Positions 53,676 through 64,000 of a DNA stretch of 64,000 nt are shown here, in pieces. This DNA is from Geomonas anaerohicana (GTDB lineage Bacteria > Desulfobacterota > Desulfuromonadia > Geobacterales > Geobacteraceae): assembly GCF_016458305.1 (NCBI RefSeq), contig NZ_JAEMHL010000004.1, forward strand, positions 1-64,000, read 5' to 3'. A program made the position numbers and the translations under genes. The notes beneath the pieces are model-generated. The model ran no database searches and was not told the DNA's origin. It was given only the letters and a program-made list of their open reading frames with translations. Every line of letters starts with the position of its first letter. Position 1 is the first letter of the stretch.

Positions 53676-54382
53676 TAATTCCCTTTGAAGATTTCCTTGG
53701 CCAGCCTGAGGCTCACCTTCCGCTTGGTGGCGATGGCGGTGCGGTTGATGGTCTCCAGCGCGTACACCAGCGACGGGATGTCACGCCTCACCTTCAGGAG
53801 CATCTCGTCGATGACCTCGTCGGGCAGGGTCATCTGCCGGTCTTCGGCGAGCTTCTTGAGGATCATGCGCCGGGACTCGTCGTCGGAGACGTCCATGCGC
53901 GCCACCAGCCCCCACAACAGCCTACTGGTCAGGTGCCCGTCCAGGTGCGGCAGCTCCTTGGGGGGCGTGAGGCCGGAGATGGCGATCTTTTTCCCCGCAC
54001 TGTAAAAGGCGTTGAACAGCTCCCAAAGCTCGACCCGCAACTCCTGGCGGTCCGGCAAGAGGTTCAGATCGTCGAGGATGAGCGCCTTGGCCCCGGCGAA
54101 GTGCTCGGCCAGACGCGAGGGACCTTCGCTGGAGTAGCTTTTACCGTACAGGGCGTCGGCGTCGCGGAAGGAAAAGTACCTGCCGTCGATGGCGCTGGAT
54201 AGGGCGGTCAAGAGGTGGGTCTTGCCCGACCCTTCGGGGCCGTAGATGTAGAGGAGGTTCTCGGCGTCGCTGCCGCCGGCGAGCCTCTGGGCGAACTGGT
54301 AGGCGGTCTTGTTGCCGCTACAGACCACGAAGTTCTCGAAGCAAAAGCGGGGGACGACCGGGAAGTCGAAGATCATCTGCAT
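53675..54382 (-). CDS. Hda/DnaA-related AAA+ protein
   Basis: A 235-residue AAA+ protein related to domain III of DnaA but without the DNA-binding domain IV, which is the arrangement of Hda. Walker A is GPEGSGKTH and Walker B ALILDDLNLL. The very N-terminal QMIFDFP resembles the sliding-clamp binding motif of Hda (QLSLPL in Escherichia coli). Hda with the clamp stimulates ATP hydrolysis by DnaA and prevents over-initiation. It begins 1 base before ruvB ends, so the two genes form an operon. The regulatory role is inferred from fold. Confidence 0.8.
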   Translation of the reverse strand: MQMIFDFPVVPRFCFENFVVCSGNKTAYQFAQRLAGGSDAENLLYIYGPEGSGKTHLLTALSSAIDGRYFSFRDADALYGKSYSSEGPSRLAEHFAGAKALILDDLNLLPDRQELRVELWELFNAFYSAGKKIAISGLTPPKELPHLDGHLTSRLLWGLVARMDVSDDESRRMILKKLAEDRQMTLPDEVIDEMLLKVRRDIPSLVYALETINRTAIATKRKVSLRLAKEIFKGN

Positions 54383-54383
54383 T

Positions 54384-55397
54384 CTAGAACAACCTTCCCT
54401 GCGGCGGCTCCGGCGCGATCCTGCCGAAATGGCTGTAGGCCGCGGCGGTGGCGACGCGCCCCCTGGGGGTACGGTTCAGGAAACCGTTCTGGATCAGGAA
54501 GGGCTCGTAGACGTCCTCGATGGTGTCGCTCTCCTCGCTGATGGCAGCCGCGATGGTGTCCAGCCCTACCGGTCCCCCCCCGAACTTGTCGATGATGGTC
54601 AGGAGGATGGCGCGGTCCATGGTGTCGAAGCCCATGTCGTCGATCTCCAAGAGCGCCAGCGCCTGGTCCGCCACCTCGCGGGTGATCACGCCGTCGGCAC
54701 GTACCTGGGCGAAGTCGCGCACGCGGCGCAGCAGGCGGTTGGCGATCCTCGGTGTGCCGCGGCTTCTGCGCGCGAGTTCCAGGGCGCCGTCGGGCGCGAT
54801 GTCCATCCCGAAGATGCGTGCGGAACGGGTGATGATGAAGGCAAGTTCGTCGTGGGTGTAGAACTCCAGCCGCGAGATGACGCCGAAGCGGTCCCGAAGC
54901 GGCGAGGAGAGCAGGCCGGCCCGGGTGGTTGCGCCGACCAGGGTGAACTTGGGGAGGTCGAGCTTGATGGTGCGCGCACTCGGCCCCTGCCCGATGATGA
55001 TGTCGAGCTGGAAGTCCTCCATGGCGGGGTAGAGGATCTCCTCGACCACGTGGGAGAGACGGTGGATCTCGTCGATGAAGAGGACGTCGTGCGGCTCGAG
55101 GTTGGTGAGGATGGCGGCCAGGTCGCCCGGGCGCTCGATCACCGGGCCCGAGGTGGACTTGATGTTCACCCCCATCTCGCAGGCGATGATGTTGGCCAGG
55201 GTGGTCTTGCCCAGCCCCGGGGGGCCGTACAGCAGCACGTGGTCCAGGGCCTCGCCCCTGCCGCGTGCAGCGTCGATAAAGAGGCCGAGGTTCCCCTTGG
55301 CTTTCTCCTGTCCCACGTAGTCCGCCAGTGCCCGGGGGCGCAGCGATGCTTCAAGGAGGTCGTCTTCGGATCTCTCGGCGCTGATAAAGCGGGTCAT
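54384..55397 (-). CDS. ruvB: Holliday junction branch migration ATPase RuvB
   Basis: A 337-residue AAA+ motor that drives Holliday junction branch migration with RuvA. It has [20 protein letters not shown] near the N-terminus, Walker [12 protein letters not shown], Walker [30 protein letters not shown] (sensor I and arginine-finger region) and a winged-helix C-terminus with [18 protein letters not shown] lies before the ATG. It is separated from ruvA and ruvC by two unrelated genes and has its own promoter. Confidence 0.97.
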   Translation of the reverse strand: MTRFISAERSEDDLLEASLRPRALADYVGQEKAKGNLGLFIDAARGRGEALDHVLLYGPPGLGKTTLANIIACEMGVNIKSTSGPVIERPGDLAAILTNLEPHDVLFIDEIHRLSHVVEEILYPAMEDFQLDIIIGQGPSARTIKLDLPKFTLVGATTRAGLLSSPLRDRFGVISRLEFYTHDELAFIITRSARIFGMDIAPDGALELARRSRGTPRIANRLLRRVRDFAQVRADGVITREVADQALALLEIDDMGFDTMDRAILLTIIDKFGGGPVGLDTIAAAISEESDTIEDVYEPFLIQNGFLNRTPRGRVATAAAYSHFGRIAPEPPQGRLF

Positions 55398-55443
55398 ACC
55401 TCTCCTTGCCGGCGGCTTGTGCCGCCTGAATGCAGGGAGCCAA

Positions 55444-55466
55444 ATTATAACAGTTGAAGGTAAAGG

Positions 55467-55470
<4 letters not shown>
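55444..55470 (-). promoter_or_regulatory. Predicted ruvB promoter
   Basis: On the minus strand TTGACC (55465-55470) and a perfect TATAAT (55444-55449), 15-base spacer. The -35 overlaps the end of the upstream kinase gene. A GGCGGC-TTGT-GCCGCC hairpin (55411-55426) lies in the leader just before the ribosome binding site. Confidence 0.6.
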
Positions 55471-57806
<2,336 letters not shown>

Positions 57807-57880
57807 GAAGACTCCTGGTGCCCTCTTGCGGGAGGGGGGGGGACCCGGTGCCGGTGAGGGAAAGCGCGCGCCATGTCGCC

Positions 57881-58900
57881 TCAGCGTTCCCGGAAGGATA
57901 CGGTATAGGCGAAGGTGTCAGGCCGGCAGTAGTCGAGGCTCTTGCCATCCACCTCTGCGTAGGGGTACATGAAGTAATTGACCTTTTCCTTGTTCCCCTC
58001 GCTGAAGGCGATGCCGCGTCCGCCTTTTTGCAGCACGATGCGGAACTCGTCGACCGCTCCGAAGTAGTACTCCCGGTACGGCTTCGCCATAGCCGGGGTG
58101 AGATTCTTCTCCAGGACCGCCTTGGTGACATCGGCCGGGTCCACCGGCACCCACCCGGTCCCGGGGAGGTAGAATTCGGCCCAGCAGTGGTGGCCGTTGG
58201 ATATGTCGGTCTGGCCGGGGCGCCCCAGTCTCAGGCCGAAGACCTCCCGGGCCGGAACACCGGCGGCGCGGGCCAGCGCCACGAACAGGGTGCTGATGTC
58301 GGCGCACTTGCCGCTGCGCGCCGCCAGGGTGGCCTGCACGTTGCCGACCCCGCAGCCGGGCACCTTCGGGTCGCGCTTGGTGTTGTCGACCACCCAGTCG
58401 TAGACCGCGCGCGCCTTCTTGAGGATCCCTTTCTTGCCGGCGGTGATCTGGTGCGACAGTGCCTTCACCTTCTTTTCGTCCGAGGGAATCCAGAACTCCG
58501 CTTTCACGTACTTCACGACTTCAGGCGGAATAGGGGCTGGCTGCTCCACCAGTTTGGTTACCTTGCGCTCCTGCGCCGTGGCGTCGAAGGTGACGGTCAA
58601 GTGGCGATTTTTCTGCGCCCCGCGCCATTGGGTGTACAGGTAGAGCGCCCCGCTTTGCGGTTCACGCGACAGCGTGAAGGTTGAATAGTTGCCGTCGAAA
58701 TGGAGGTTTTCGATCTTCTGGTTCAGGTCCGAGGTGGGGTAGGGGAACCACATCTTGACGTCCTGAACCTGCTGGGGTGAGTTTATGTTTATGTTAAAAG
58801 TGACCGAGCCTTTTCTCTCTTTGGGGGACGCGCAAAATGCTGTTAAAGGAACTGTGAATACCGTCAAGAAAACAACCGACGCCATCAACGTTGCGCGCAT
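57881..58900 (-). CDS. Exported transglutaminase-like protein
   Basis: A 339-residue protein with a signal peptide ending AFCAS (about residue 25) and a transglutaminase-like cysteine protease fold. The catalytic triad is likely the cysteine in RSGKCADISTLFVALARAAG, the histidine in GHHCWAEFYLPGTGW and the aspartate in PVDPADV. An N-terminal all-beta domain (about 30-150) precedes it. Such proteins are thought to act as proteases, transglutaminases or amidases in the periplasm. ATG 58900 has GAGGAGA upstream. It has its own promoter and is upstream of the hybrid kinase. Confidence 0.85.
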   Translation of the reverse strand: MRATLMASVVFLTVFTVPLTAFCASPKERKGSVTFNININSPQQVQDVKMWFPYPTSDLNQKIENLHFDGNYSTFTLSREPQSGALYLYTQWRGAQKNRHLTVTFDATAQERKVTKLVEQPAPIPPEVVKYVKAEFWIPSDEKKVKALSHQITAGKKGILKKARAVYDWVVDNTKRDPKVPGCGVGNVQATLAARSGKCADISTLFVALARAAGVPAREVFGLRLGRPGQTDISNGHHCWAEFYLPGTGWVPVDPADVTKAVLEKNLTPAMAKPYREYYFGAVDEFRIVLQKGGRGIAFSEGNKEKVNYFMYPYAEVDGKSLDYCRPDTFAYTVSFRER

Positions 58901-58952
58901 AGTTTCTCCTCTTCGGGATCAGGTCTTGCCAGATATTGTATGTGACTTGGAA

Positions 58953-58980
58953 ATTATATCCCATTGAGTATCAGGTTCAA
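58953..58980 (-). promoter_or_regulatory. Predicted promoter of the transglutaminase gene
   Basis: On the minus strand TTGAAC (58975-58980) and TATAAT (58953-58958), 16-base spacer. Confidence 0.65.
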
Positions 58981-59086
58981 TGACGCTGCTGGGATTAACT
59001 GGGGGGAGAAGAAGGTGAAATTGCAGGTTGGAAAATAGGAAAGCGTTGTGAAGAGAGCAGCTGATGAGGAGAGAAAAACTGCTAGT

Positions 59087-59110
59087 GCCGGAGCATTTTC
59101 ATGCTCCGGC
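59087..59110 (-). terminator. Hairpin terminator of ruvA
   Basis: Perfect 10-base stem GCCGGAGCAT / ATGCTCCGGC with a four-base loop, seven bases after the ruvA stop codon. A TTTTTC run follows on the minus strand, 8 bases past the stem. Confidence 0.78.
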
Positions 59111-59116
59111 GTATTG

Positions 59117-59716
59117 TTACTTCATCAATTTCTTCAGTGCCTGCTTAAGAAGTGTCTCTACGGTAGCATCTTCGGGAAATTTCAGCTCTGCCAATGCTTT
59201 TTGTACTATGTTCTCTTTGTAGCCAAGGTTGATCAACGCCGAGAGGACGTCTTCGCGGATCTCGGGCTTCGCCGGTGCGGCTGCGGTCCCGGGTGCCGCG
59301 GCCGTCATGCCAAGCTTTTTCATCTTTTCCTTGAGTTCCAGCACCAGTCGTTCGGCGGTTTTTTTGCCGATGCCCGGTATGGCGGAAAGCCTCGCTATGT
59401 TGCCACTGACCAGCGACTCGGAGAGCTCGGACGGCTCGCTGTTGGAGAGGATGCTGTTGGCGAGTTTCGGTCCTACCCCTGAGACCCCGATCAGCAACTG
59501 GAACAGTTCCTTTTCCTGCTGGGTGCGGAAGCCGTACAGGTTGATGGCGTCCTCCTTCACGGAGGTGTGCACCTGCAGCGTAGTCGTGCTCCCTTCGGCG
59601 GGGAGCGCGTAGTAGGTGGAGAAGGGGATGAAGACCTGGTAGCCCACGCCGTTCACGTCCAGGATGACGTAGTCGGGGGCCTTGTGCGCGATCTTGCCGG
59701 TGAGAAGGGCGATCAT
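59117..59716 (-). CDS. ruvA: Holliday junction DNA helicase subunit RuvA
   Basis: A 199-residue protein that binds four-way DNA junctions as a tetramer and loads RuvB. It begins MIALLTGKIAHKAPDYVILDV (OB-fold), has the paired helix-hairpin-helix motifs LLIGVSGVGPKLANSIL and LSAIPGIGKKTAERLVLELKEK, and a C-terminal RuvB-binding domain ending LLKQALKKLMK. It lies 276 repeat-filled bases downstream of ruvC and ends in a terminator. Confidence 0.96.
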   Translation of the reverse strand: MIALLTGKIAHKAPDYVILDVNGVGYQVFIPFSTYYALPAEGSTTTLQVHTSVKEDAINLYGFRTQQEKELFQLLIGVSGVGPKLANSILSNSEPSELSESLVSGNIARLSAIPGIGKKTAERLVLELKEKMKKLGMTAAAPGTAAAPAKPEIREDVLSALINLGYKENIVQKALAELKFPEDATVETLLKQALKKLMK

Positions 59717-59746
59717 TTAAACCTCGATGGAGAACTTTATAGCATC

Positions 59747-59951
59747 CCCTCTCCCTTTGGGAGAGGGTTAGGGTGAGGACGCGGGGACTAGCGATGAAAA
59801 ACCTGACTAGCGATGATCTTCCGCCAGGATGTCCATCCCCCTCTCCCTACGGGAGAGGGCTGGGGTGAGGGCGCTGCAATAGGCAATGATGCCGCTTCGT
59901 GGCACCTCCCTCACCCGCCCTTCGGGCACCCTCTCCCGGAGGGAGAGGGCA
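59747..59951. repeat. Cluster of three CCCTCTCCC-GGGAGAGGG elements between ruvC and ruvA
   Basis: Two direct copies (59749-59782, 59835-59872), each with a CCCTCTCCC/GGGAGAGGG-type hairpin plus a GGGTGAGG tail, and one inverted copy (59909-59950). They fill most of the ruvC-ruvA gap and are absent from the coding sequence. Confidence 0.78.
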
Positions 59952-59992
59952 TTAGCGGAAGATTGTCGCTAATTAGGATGAAAAATAGCCCG

Positions 59993-60487
59993 CTACCTGA
60001 TGCTCTTCAACAGTGTGCTGATGCCGGCGGAGTGGGCGTGGCAGATGGCCACGGCCAAGGCGTCGGAGGCATCCTCCTGCGCCACCTCGGGGAGGTTCAA
60101 GAGCGCCTTGATCATCTGCTGCACCTGGGTCTTTTCGGCGCGGCCGGTCCCCACCACCGCCTGCTTCACCTGCATGGCGGTGTACTCGTGCACCGGCAGT
60201 CCCACGTTGACCGCTGCGACGATGGCGGCGCCGCGGGCCTGCCCCAGTTTCAGCGCGCTCATGGCGTTCTTGGCCAGGAACACGTCTTCCACCGCCACCA
60301 CTTCCGGCTGGTACTCGGCGATGATCGCGGAGAGGCCGGTGAAGATCTTCTCCAGTCGCTGCGGGAAGTCCTTGGCGCTCTGGGTGAAGATGGCGCCGTT
60401 GTCGATGTGGACCAGGCGGTTGCCCTGTTTGGAGATGAGGCCGTAGCCGGTCTTGCGGGAGCCGGGGTCGATGCCGAGAATGATCAT
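59993..60487 (-). CDS. ruvC: Holliday junction resolvase RuvC
   Basis: A 164-residue endonuclease that cuts Holliday junctions. The acidic active-site residues are visible: D7 in [16 protein letters not shown], a glutamate in [12 protein letters not shown], and aspartates in [16 protein letters not shown]. It lies 75 bases downstream of yebC, beyond that gene's terminator, and upstream of ruvA. Confidence 0.96.
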   Translation of the reverse strand: MIILGIDPGSRKTGYGLISKQGNRLVHIDNGAIFTQSAKDFPQRLEKIFTGLSAIIAEYQPEVVAVEDVFLAKNAMSALKLGQARGAAIVAAVNVGLPVHEYTAMQVKQAVVGTGRAEKTQVQQMIKALLNLPEVAQEDASDALAVAICHAHSAGISTLLKSIR

Positions 60488-60506
60488 GTCAAAACCTTCG
60501 ATTTAA

Positions 60507-60534
60507 TAAAAAAAGCGCGGGGAATGCCCGCGCT
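60507..60534 (-). terminator. Intrinsic terminator of yebC
   Basis: On the minus strand stem AGCGCGGG / CCCGCGCT with a five-base loop, followed by a TTTTTTT run (the A-run at 60507-60513 on the plus strand). Confidence 0.85.
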
Positions 60535-60562
60535 CTTAGTACCACAAAACAACACGCTTTTG

Positions 60563-61306
60563 CTACATCATCTTTTCCATGTCCTCGGCGGAGATGTCGA
60601 AGTTGGCGTAGACGTTCTGGACGTCGTCGTTGTCCTCGAGACGGTCCATCAGCTTCAGCATGTTCTCGGCGTTCTTGCCTTCCAGTTTGACCATGGTCTG
60701 CGGGATCATGGTGATCTCGGCGGACTCCGGTTTGAAGCCTGCCGCCTCGAGCGCGGTCTTCACCTGGTGGAACGCGGTCGGGTCGGTCAGTACCTCGTAC
60801 TGCTCGTCTTCATCGGCGACGTCGTCGGCACCGGCCTCGATGGCGGCTTCGAAGAGCTTGTCGAAGTCGGTGCTCTTCGGGTACACCAGGAGCCCCTTCT
60901 TGTCGAAGAGCCAGGAGACGCAGCCGGTCTCGCCCATGTTGCCGTTGCACTTGGAGAAGGTGCTCCTGACATCGGAAACGGTGCGGTTGCGGTTGTCGGT
61001 CATGACCTCCACCAGCACCGCGGTGCCGCCCGGACCGTACCCTTCGTAGGTGGTCTCCTCGTAGTTCACCCCTTCCATCCCGCCCACGCCCTTCTTGATG
61101 GCGCGCTCGACGTTGTCCTTGGGCATGTTCTCGCCCTTTGCCTTATCGATAGCAGTCCTCAGGCGCGGGTTCCCATCCGGGTCGCCACCGCCGAGCTTAG
61201 CGGCAACGGTGATTTCCTTGATCAGCTTGGTGAATATCTTGCCGCGCTTGGCATCCGCGGCGCCTTTCTTGTGCTTGATGGTACTCCATTTATTATGGCC
61301 TGACAT
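60563..61306 (-). CDS. yebC: YebC/PmpR family protein
   Basis: A 247-residue YebC-family protein, with the signature [20 protein letters not shown] at the N-terminus and [34 protein letters not shown] following. Members were annotated as transcriptional regulators; more recent work links the family to translation. It is next to ruvC, a common arrangement in bacteria. A terminator separates them. Confidence 0.93.
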   Translation of the reverse strand: MSGHNKWSTIKHKKGAADAKRGKIFTKLIKEITVAAKLGGGDPDGNPRLRTAIDKAKGENMPKDNVERAIKKGVGGMEGVNYEETTYEGYGPGGTAVLVEVMTDNRNRTVSDVRSTFSKCNGNMGETGCVSWLFDKKGLLVYPKSTDFDKLFEAAIEAGADDVADEDEQYEVLTDPTAFHQVKTALEAAGFKPESAEITMIPQTMVKLEGKNAENMLKLMDRLEDNDDVQNVYANFDISAEDMEKMM

Positions 61307-61450
61307 GATCTGCTTCCTTTCCGATCAGTTTGTGAATGAAACGCGAAATACTAGCACGGCCAAAAGAGTGTTGTAAAGTGGGAAAATGGCAGTTAAACTG
61401 TGTCGCTGGACCCGCATCGATCGGAGATTCAACTCCAACAGGGAGAGATC

Positions 61451-61816
61451 ATGAACCTGTTTTACCGGACACTGAAAGGTTTGTCGCCTCTGCTTTTGCT
61501 GTGCCTCATGCTGTCTGCCGTCGGCTGCACCAAGGTGGTCCTGAGAAGGGATGCCCCGCCGATACTGGCACAAGACGAAGTGCTGCGTCCCTACAAGAAG
61601 GTCGGGACCATCGAGGTGCACCGCGTGCGCTACGGCGACAAGGAGGATCTCACCCCTGCCGATTACAGCTGGGCCAACGACGCCCTGCGCGCGGAGGCGG
61701 CCAAGATCGGAGCCGACGCCGTGATCCTCCCCGAAGTCAAAGTGGAGATGGACACCTACATCTTCTTTCCCAAAAGCGAAATCACCGCGCGCGGGACTGC
61801 CATAAAATTCCGCTGA
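61451..61816 (+). CDS. Small lipoprotein of unknown function
   Basis: A 121-residue protein with a lipoprotein signal (LMLSAVGC, residues ~22-29). The mature part, VGTIEVHRVRYGDKEDLTPA and then LRAEAAKIGADAVILPEVKV, resembles the small ligand-binding fold of heavy-metal-binding/YbjQ-like or RcsF-like domains, but this is weak. I start at ATG 61451 after GGGAGAG rather than at 61400. It is divergent from yebC. Confidence 0.75.
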   Translation: MNLFYRTLKGLSPLLLLCLMLSAVGCTKVVLRRDAPPILAQDEVLRPYKKVGTIEVHRVRYGDKEDLTPADYSWANDALRAEAAKIGADAVILPEVKVEMDTYIFFPKSEITARGTAIKFR

Positions 61817-61863
61817 CTTTTTCCTCCTCCTGAGAGAATTCCGTTGATAAAGGGCGCACATTT

Positions 61864-61892
61864 TTGAGATAGTGTGCGCCGTATACACTATC
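61864..61892 (+). promoter_or_regulatory. Operator-promoter of the quinone oxidoreductase gene
   Basis: A perfect inverted repeat GATAGTGT (61868-61875) / ACACTATC (61885-61892) with a 9-base spacer. It overlaps a promoter-like TTGAGA (61864-61869) and CACTAT (61886-61891) pair, so a bound protein would block RNA polymerase. This is 52 bases before the start codon. Confidence 0.6.
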
Positions 61893-61943
61893 GTGGCCGG
61901 GTGACTCGGCTGCCATGAATTCAATCGATACAGGAGGAAGGCC

Positions 61944-62933
61944 ATGAAAGCGGTACTGATGGAAGGTTTCGGCGGCGTCGAGGTGCTCAAGGTGGGCGAG
62001 GTGGACAAGCCCACCCCCAAGGAAAACGAGGTGCTGATCAAGGTGTACGCCACCTCGATCAACCGACCCGACCTGGTGCAGCGCGAGGGGAAATATCCCC
62101 CCCCGCCCGGCGATTCCGAAATCCTCGGGCTCGAAGTAGCCGGCGTCGTCGAGGAACTGGGCGCGGGCGTTACCGGGTGGAAGGTGGGTGACCGCGTGGT
62201 GTCGCTGGTGGGCGGCGGCGGTTACGCCGAGTACGCCGTGGCCTACGCCAACCACCTCATGCCGATCCCGGAAACGGTCAGCTTCGAGGAAGCCGCCTGC
62301 ATCTGCGAGTCCTACATCACCGCGTTCCTCAACGTGTTCATGATCGGCGGGCTCGAAGACGGCCAGACCGCGATCCTGCATGGCGGCGGCGGGGGCGTCA
62401 ATACCGCGGCGATCCAGCTCTGCAAGGCTTTGACCCCCAACGCCAAGCTGATCGTCACCGCTTCCCCCGAGAAGCTCGAGCGGGTCAAGGAACTGGGTGC
62501 CGACCTGGTGATCAACTTCCGCGAGACCCCGGACTTCAGCGAGGCGGTCAAGGAGTTCACCAACAAGAAAGGCGTGGACGTCATCCTGGACCACGTCGGC
62601 GCCAAGTATCTGGCCCCCAACATGAACTCACTGGGCTACAAGGGGAGGCTGGTCGTCATCGGGGTCATCTCCGGCATCAAGGCCGAGCTGAACCTCGCGC
62701 TCATGATGGTGAAGCGTCAGCAGATCATCGGCAGCGTGCTCCGCTCCCGCCCGGTTTCCGAGAAGGGTGAGATCGCCGCCGAATTCGTGCGTCGCGCCAT
62801 GCCCAAGTTCGCCGACCGCACCATCGTACCCATCATCGAGAAGGTGTTCCCCATCGACCAGGTGGTCGAGGCGCACCGCATGATGGAAGAAGACAAGCAC
62901 TTCGGCAAGATCGTGCTGAAGATAGCGCAATAA
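61944..62933 (+). CDS. NAD(P)H quinone oxidoreductase, zeta-crystallin type
   Basis: A 329-residue zinc-independent medium-chain dehydrogenase/reductase of the quinone oxidoreductase (PIG3-like) subgroup. It has MKAVLMEGFGGVEVLKVGEV, YATSINRPDLVQREGKYPPP and LGLEVAGVVEELGAGV, and the nucleotide-binding loop is the unusual LHGGGGGVNTAAIQL. It probably reduces quinones or enone compounds with NADPH. An operator-like palindrome precedes it, suggesting induction by a small molecule. ATG follows AGGAGG. Confidence 0.9.
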   Translation: MKAVLMEGFGGVEVLKVGEVDKPTPKENEVLIKVYATSINRPDLVQREGKYPPPPGDSEILGLEVAGVVEELGAGVTGWKVGDRVVSLVGGGGYAEYAVAYANHLMPIPETVSFEEAACICESYITAFLNVFMIGGLEDGQTAILHGGGGGVNTAAIQLCKALTPNAKLIVTASPEKLERVKELGADLVINFRETPDFSEAVKEFTNKKGVDVILDHVGAKYLAPNMNSLGYKGRLVVIGVISGIKAELNLALMMVKRQQIIGSVLRSRPVSEKGEIAAEFVRRAMPKFADRTIVPIIEKVFPIDQVVEAHRMMEEDKHFGKIVLKIAQ

Positions 62934-62950
62934 ACCAAAGCCAGAAGCGG

Positions 62951-63062
62951 AACACAGAGGACACAGAGGAGCACGGAGGACACAGAGAAAAAGACGTGAA
63001 GGTTTAAAACCCGTTTCACGTTTTTCCTCTGTGCCCTCTGTGGACCTCCGAGACCTCTGTGG
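62951..63062. repeat. Inverted repeat of ACACAGAGG-type units (family R7, variant)
   Basis: ACACAGAGGACACAGAGGAG on the left and CTCTGTG...CCTCTGTGG on the right, around a GTTTAAAACCC centre. The architecture and centre match 34490-34592 although the repeated heptad differs. Confidence 0.78.
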
Positions 63063-63104
63063 TAACGCTTTTGGTTTCCAATCAAAGGAGAGTACCGTAA
63101 CAGG

Positions 63105-63716
63105 ATGGAAGCTTATTCGGATTTTTTCTTCACCGTGTGGATCAGGTTCTTCTTCCTGCTCACCCCCTTCTTCGTACTCTCCACCTTCCTGGCCATGACC
63201 CCGGAGCTCACCGCCCGTGAGCGGCGCTCGACCGCCGTCAGGGTGACCCTCGCCGTCATGGTCGCCTGCTTCGTCCTGTACTCCTTCGGCAACACCCTGT
63301 TCTCCCTGTTCGGGATCACACTCGACTCCTTCCGGATCGGCGCCGGAAGCCTGCTCTTTCTCTCTGCGGTGCACATGGTGCACGGCGACGACAGCGCGCC
63401 CCCCAGCGAAAAGCGCGATGCCATCTCCGTGGTGCCCCTGGCGATTCCGGTCACGGTCGGCCCCGGGACCACCGGCGCCCTCCTGGTCATGGGCGCCGAG
63501 GTGCAGCACAACTGGCAGGTCTTCGTGGGGCTCGCCGCGCTCGCCATGGCCGTCTTGTGCGTCGGCATCCTCTTGGTCTGCGCCTCCTTCATCGAGCACA
63601 TCGTCGGCAAGAAGGGGATCACCATCTTAAGCAAGCTGACCGGTCTCTTCGTCGCCGCGCTCGCCGCCCAGATCGTCTTCACCGGCGTCAGGAACTTCCT
63701 GAAGATCGGCGCGTAG
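63105..63716 (+). CDS. MarC-family membrane protein
   Basis: A 203-residue integral membrane protein of the MarC/UPF0056 family with about six hydrophobic segments (residues ~8-28, 43-63, 72-92, 110-130, 145-165, 178-198). The family segment AIPVTVGPGTTGALLV is at about residues 110-125. Members were first linked to multiple antibiotic resistance, but the function is unclear. AGGAG lies upstream. Preceded by a repeat element. Confidence 0.87.
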   Translation: MEAYSDFFFTVWIRFFFLLTPFFVLSTFLAMTPELTARERRSTAVRVTLAVMVACFVLYSFGNTLFSLFGITLDSFRIGAGSLLFLSAVHMVHGDDSAPPSEKRDAISVVPLAIPVTVGPGTTGALLVMGAEVQHNWQVFVGLAALAMAVLCVGILLVCASFIEHIVGKKGITILSKLTGLFVAALAAQIVFTGVRNFLKIGA

Positions 63717-63808
63717 AACCTTACCAGCGTTACCGCTTTTAACCGCAGGCGCGGGCGGCCCTTTGTGGGAACTTCGATTTTTCTGAATGTGTTCGGTTTA
63801 ATTTCGGG

Positions 63809-63838
63809 TTGACTTGTCGACCCGTTTCACGCTATGTT
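63809..63838 (+). promoter_or_regulatory. Predicted promoter of the edge gene
   Basis: TTGACT (63809-63814) and TATGTT (63833-63838) with an 18-base spacer. Confidence 0.45.
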
Positions 63839-63921
63839 CCACGTCGCCTCACCTGTCCTGCAGTCTGACTGTCAGCCAAATTCCGGTGCGGCGTGATCAT
63901 CCTGGAGCCGGGCTGAAAACA

Positions 63922-64000
63922 ATGGTGAACAGCAAAAAGGTAAAAGTTGCGGCCGCGTACGCCGTCATCTTCTTCCTGGTCTTCGCAGGCATGAGGATAG
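63922..64000 (+). CDS. Start of a membrane or exported protein, cut by window edge
   Basis: An ATG opens MVNSKKVKVAAAYAVIFFLV, then FAGMRI, and the frame stays open to the last base. The basic start and hydrophobic stretch look like a signal anchor or first membrane helix. GGAG lies ~15 bases upstream. Identity cannot be told from 26 residues. Confidence 0.5.
   Translation, partial: MVNSKKVKVAAAYAVIFFLVFAGMRI

Overview
The window is a stretch of GC-rich chromosome from a Geobacter-like bacterium (Geobacter/Geomonas/Citrifermentans type, Desulfuromonadia). The inference rests on multihaem and monohaem c-type cytochromes, a C-A-B ordered succinate dehydrogenase/fumarate reductase, a tungsten-type aldehyde:ferredoxin oxidoreductase, rubrerythrin, a large hopanoid locus and the abundance of short palindromic intergenic repeats. 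About 58 protein genes are supported. I saw no rRNA, tRNA, CRISPR array, insertion sequence or prophage.

Layout. 0-0.8 kb: a toxin-antitoxin pair. 0.9-12 kb: hopanoid locus, with shc-hpnA-dxs-hpnH leftward and hpnN, a tRNA methyltransferase and hpnI rightward. 12-19 kb: queH and a multihaem lipoprotein cytochrome leftward, then a cytochrome/beta-barrel protein, a small cytochrome c and a chemoreceptor in one rightward run. 19-36 kb: a long rightward series of trpA, accD, a LysE exporter, folC, lptD, dTDP-rhamnose genes (rfbB, rfbD), a GDP-mannose cupin, nhaA, manC, aldehyde oxidoreductase, a nucleotidyltransferase with a small partner, a class II aldolase and murJ. 36.2-36.5 kb: a convergent, AT-rich gap with DnaA-box-like sites. 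36.5-39 kb: mazG, a cytochrome and tgt, leftward. 39-43 kb: the sdhCAB operon with a clear promoter, an operator-like palindrome and a possible 22-residue leader ORF. 43-51 kb: a PAS histidine kinase, hydrolase, rubrerythrin, ExoD, cupin, trmL, trpB, a lytic transglycosylase lipoprotein and a LEA14-like lipoprotein. 51-61 kb: the ABC-F ATPase Uup, then leftward yebC-ruvC-ruvA-transglutaminase-hybrid kinase-ruvB-hda. 61-64 kb: a lipoprotein, quinone oxidoreductase, MarC protein and the start of a further gene cut by the window edge.

How it fits together. Envelope biology dominates: hopanoids (Dxs precursor supply, Shc cyclisation, HpnH side chain, HpnI glycosylation, HpnN transport), LPS export (LptD), sugar nucleotides (RfbB/D, ManC), peptidoglycan (MurJ, lytic transglycosylase). 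Respiration is represented by Sdh and cytochromes. Four separate genes (mnmM-like, queH, tgt, trmL) act on the tRNA wobble nucleotide. The most unusual material is non-coding: at least six families of dispersed inverted repeats, one of which forms the C-terminal codons of hpnI, plus the DnaA-box-like cluster between murJ and mazG.
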